NCBI GenBank assembly: GCA_937124525.1
Contig: CAKZLA010000259.1
Span: 1-7,302 of the forward strand
Length of the DNA stretch: 7,302 bases
DNA from: an uncultured Desulfobacterium sp.
Lineage (GTDB): Bacteria; Desulfobacterota; Desulfobacteria; Desulfobacterales; Desulfobacteraceae
Direction: 5' to 3'
A program made the position numbers and the translations under genes. Of this stretch, positions 6,340 through 7,302 are shown piece after piece. The notes below the pieces were generated by a model, which was not told the origin of the DNA, ran no database searches, and saw nothing but the letters and a program-made list of their open reading frames with translations. Within the stretch, counting starts at the first letter, position 1, and every line of letters begins with the position of its first letter.

Positions 6340-6866
6340 GGTCCAAGGCCTCCACCGTTGAATAAAGCACGGTGACAATGGCGCAGAGCACAGGCGATGT
6401 CACGCTCTATTGTGGACAGGGAAACCCCCAGATGCCGGGCGATGCAGGGACAGGTCATGCCCTCGACCCGGGCCAGAAGAAACGCGGTGCGCATGCGAGG
6501 TTTGAGTTCTTCCAGCAACCGGTCAACAGCCACTAAGGTTTCAATGATTTCAAGACGTTGTTCGGTGGAGGGCTGCACCTGATCGGGAAGCGAGACCTGG
6601 ATATCGTACCAGGCCTGTTCCACATCACGACGACGCCAATTGTCAATCACCAAGCCCCGGGCGATGTTGCACAAATAGGCCCGAGGACGTCGGATCTGGA
6701 CGACGTCCGGTCTGCCAAGGAGGCGCATGAAAACATCCTGGGAAAGATCCTCAGCGGTCTCAATGCAGCCCACCTTCCAGCGCAACCAGCCCCGCAACCA
6801 TGTCCGGTGATCAATGTAAAGTGTCCGGATTTTTAAATGGACCGCCTGTCTCATTGCCGGTGACAT
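6336..6866 (-). CDS. ECF sigma factor, FecI type
   Basis: A 176-residue sigma-70 family protein, usual length for FecI-like factors. Region 2 (about 10-80) includes ETAEDLSQDVFMRLL (36-50) and RPRAYLCNIARGLVIDNWRRR (60-80), which bind core polymerase and the -10 element. Region 4 (about 108-166) includes LLEELKPRMRTAFLLARVEG and the helix-turn-helix IARHLGVSLSTIERDIACAL, followed by RHCHRAL, for -35 recognition. The ATG at 6866 has AAGGAGA about 10 bases upstream; a second ATG four codons later is possible. It overlaps the FecR-type gene by ATGA, so both are probably made in step. Expected role: transcription of the downstream TonB receptor, and perhaps its neighbours, when released by the FecR-type partner. 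Its own control must lie in the AT-rich region to the right. Confidence 0.93.
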   Translation of the reverse strand: MSPAMRQAVHLKIRTLYIDHRTWLRGWLRWKVGCIETAEDLSQDVFMRLLGRPDVVQIRRPRAYLCNIARGLVIDNWRRRDVEQAWYDIQVSLPDQVQPSTEQRLEIIETLVAVDRLLEELKPRMRTAFLLARVEGMTCPCIARHLGVSLSTIERDIACALRHCHRALFNGGGLGP

Positions 6867-6911
6867 TTACACGGTGTCTCCTTTTTTTTACAACAACAAT
6901 TAAATACTCAT

Positions 6912-7041
6912 AAAGGGTGTTAAAACGATTGCTATTTTAAACAATAAAATTAAACACTTACACCAAGATTAGCTTTTTGGTATTTTTAGATATAACATAT
7001 TGAAATAATTAATATTTTAAAAATACTTTTCAACACCCTTT
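6912..7041. repeat. Long-range inverted repeat, AAAGGGTGTT / AACACCCTTT
   Basis: AAAGGGTGTT (6912-6921) and AACACCCTTT (7032-7041) are perfect 10-bp inverted arms 110 bases apart; similarity continues inward for a few more bases with mismatches. The left arm is 46-55 bases upstream of the sigma ATG, a plausible operator position. The pair could bind a looping regulator, or mark the ends of a small degenerate element. Confidence 0.5.
6980..7026. repeat. Nested inverted repeat, GTATTTTTA / TAAAAATAC
   Basis: GTATTTTTA (6980-6988) and TAAAAATAC (7018-7026) are perfect 9-bp arms 29 bases apart, lying inside the wider inverted repeat and close to its right arm. The composition is almost pure AT, so chance is a real possibility. 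Confidence 0.35.
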
Positions 7042-7149
7042 CATAGGCCTTTTGTTAAATCAACATCAATAATAAAGCACAGAACAGATGATCATTTAAC
7101 GCATTAAGTTTTATAAGTCAAACATTATTTGGATTGCAGTTATTTTGTT

Positions 7150-7210
7150 GTCAGGTCTCGTTCTCGGTGCTCGTCCTTAAAAAGTGTAAAGTACTTTTGA
7201 TGCGATATGA
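7150..7210 (+). repeat. Dispersed non-coding repeat, copy C (shorter match)
   Basis: From 7165 it reads CGGTGCTCGTCCTTAAAAA, then GTGTAAAGTACTTTTGA, then GATATGA, in the same order as copies A and B. The upstream TGAATGCCC block is not clearly kept, and the downstream ATGCC block is absent. CGGTGCTC is identical to copy A, while TCGTCCTTAAAAA is identical to copy B. Confidence 0.65.
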
Positions 7211-7244
7211 TCTCCAATTCGCTCATTTATTTCTAAAATAGAAT

Positions 7245-7265
7245 ACCATACCCTCCGGGTATGGT
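7245..7265. promoter_or_regulatory. Perfect 9-bp palindrome ACCATACCC-TCC-GGGTATGGT
   Basis: The arms ACCATACCC (7245-7253) and GGGTATGGT (7257-7265) flank a 3-base centre. ATACCC...GGGTAT symmetry is like operators of CsoR/CstR-family repressors, and could control a rightward gene beyond the edge. Alternatively it is a terminator hairpin for a leftward gene entering from the right, since on the minus strand it is followed by ATTCTATTTT. A second small inverted repeat, CAGAG/CTCTG (7266-7270 and 7279-7283), adjoins it. Confidence 0.45.
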
Positions 7266-7302
7266 CAGAGATATTTGGCTCTGCCCTATTAACAGTTATT
7301 TT

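Larger units (their letters stand above)
6867..7302. other. AT-rich intergenic region upstream of the sigma gene
   Basis: No convincing reading frame is visible on either strand in these 436 bases. The part nearest the sigma gene (6867-7130) is strikingly AT-rich compared with the coding regions and must hold the promoter for sigma and FecR. No confident -35/-10 pair stands out, and no good Fur box was found. The region contains two nested long inverted repeats, a third repeat copy and a strong palindrome, each listed separately. Confidence 0.6.

Noticed and set aside
6340..6378. Upstream ATG extending the FecR-type protein by 13 residues
   Set aside because: It would overlap the sigma gene by 43 bases; the ATGA overlap with a GGAGG site at 6339 is far more typical, and the extra residues look unrelated to FecR proteins.
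7003..7017. Possible Fur box in the AT-rich sigma upstream region
   Set aside because: Only a partial match, no better than expected in AT-rich DNA; the palindrome is imperfect.
307..7210. CRISPR array or tandem repeat made of the dispersed repeats
   Set aside because: Copies are kilobases apart, diverged and in both orientations, with no regular spacers.

Overview
All six protein-coding genes in this window lie on the minus strand and are transcribed right to left. The gene content (FecI-type sigma factor, FecR, a TonB receptor with a signalling domain, and a tetrapyrrole methylase) points to a Gram-negative bacterium. Moderately GC-rich genes, AT-rich spacers and a tetrapyrrole enzyme beside a TonB receptor would suit a sulfate-reducing deltaproteobacterium (Desulfobacter-like). 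That taxonomic guess is an inference and no marker gene supports it.

In transcription order, the right side (6866 to 2882) is a complete cell-surface signalling module. An ECF sigma factor (FecI type) overlaps a FecR-type sigma regulator by ATGA. An 83-base leader follows, then a 777-residue TonB-dependent receptor with an N-terminal STN signalling domain. The expected circuit is: ligand binds the receptor, the STN domain contacts periplasmic FecR, FecR is cleaved, the sigma factor is released, and the receptor gene is transcribed. The plug sequence resembles haem/haemoprotein receptors, but the ligand is not proven.

After a 195-base spacer comes a second tight pair (2686 to 444): a tetrapyrrole (CobM/CbiF-like) SAM-dependent methylase that carries an apparent Sec signal peptide, overlapping by ATGA an APC-superfamily amino acid permease. 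An exported SAM-dependent tetrapyrrole methylase beside a regulated outer-membrane receptor is the most unusual feature. It suggests periplasmic modification or binding of an imported tetrapyrrole-like ligand, with the permease possibly linked to substrate, SAM or product movement.

At the left edge, after a terminator-like hairpin, is the 5' part of an Xre/MbcA/ParS-type antitoxin gene. It has a perfect -35 box and a palindromic operator lying across its promoter. Its toxin (RES domain expected) would be off the left edge.

The spacers are not empty. Three diverged copies of a roughly 45-70 base non-coding repeat sit at 307-377, 2751-2818 and about 7150-7210, in mixed orientation. The 436-base AT-rich region at the right edge also holds two nested long-range inverted repeats and a perfect 9-bp palindrome with a CsoR/CstR-operator-like look.
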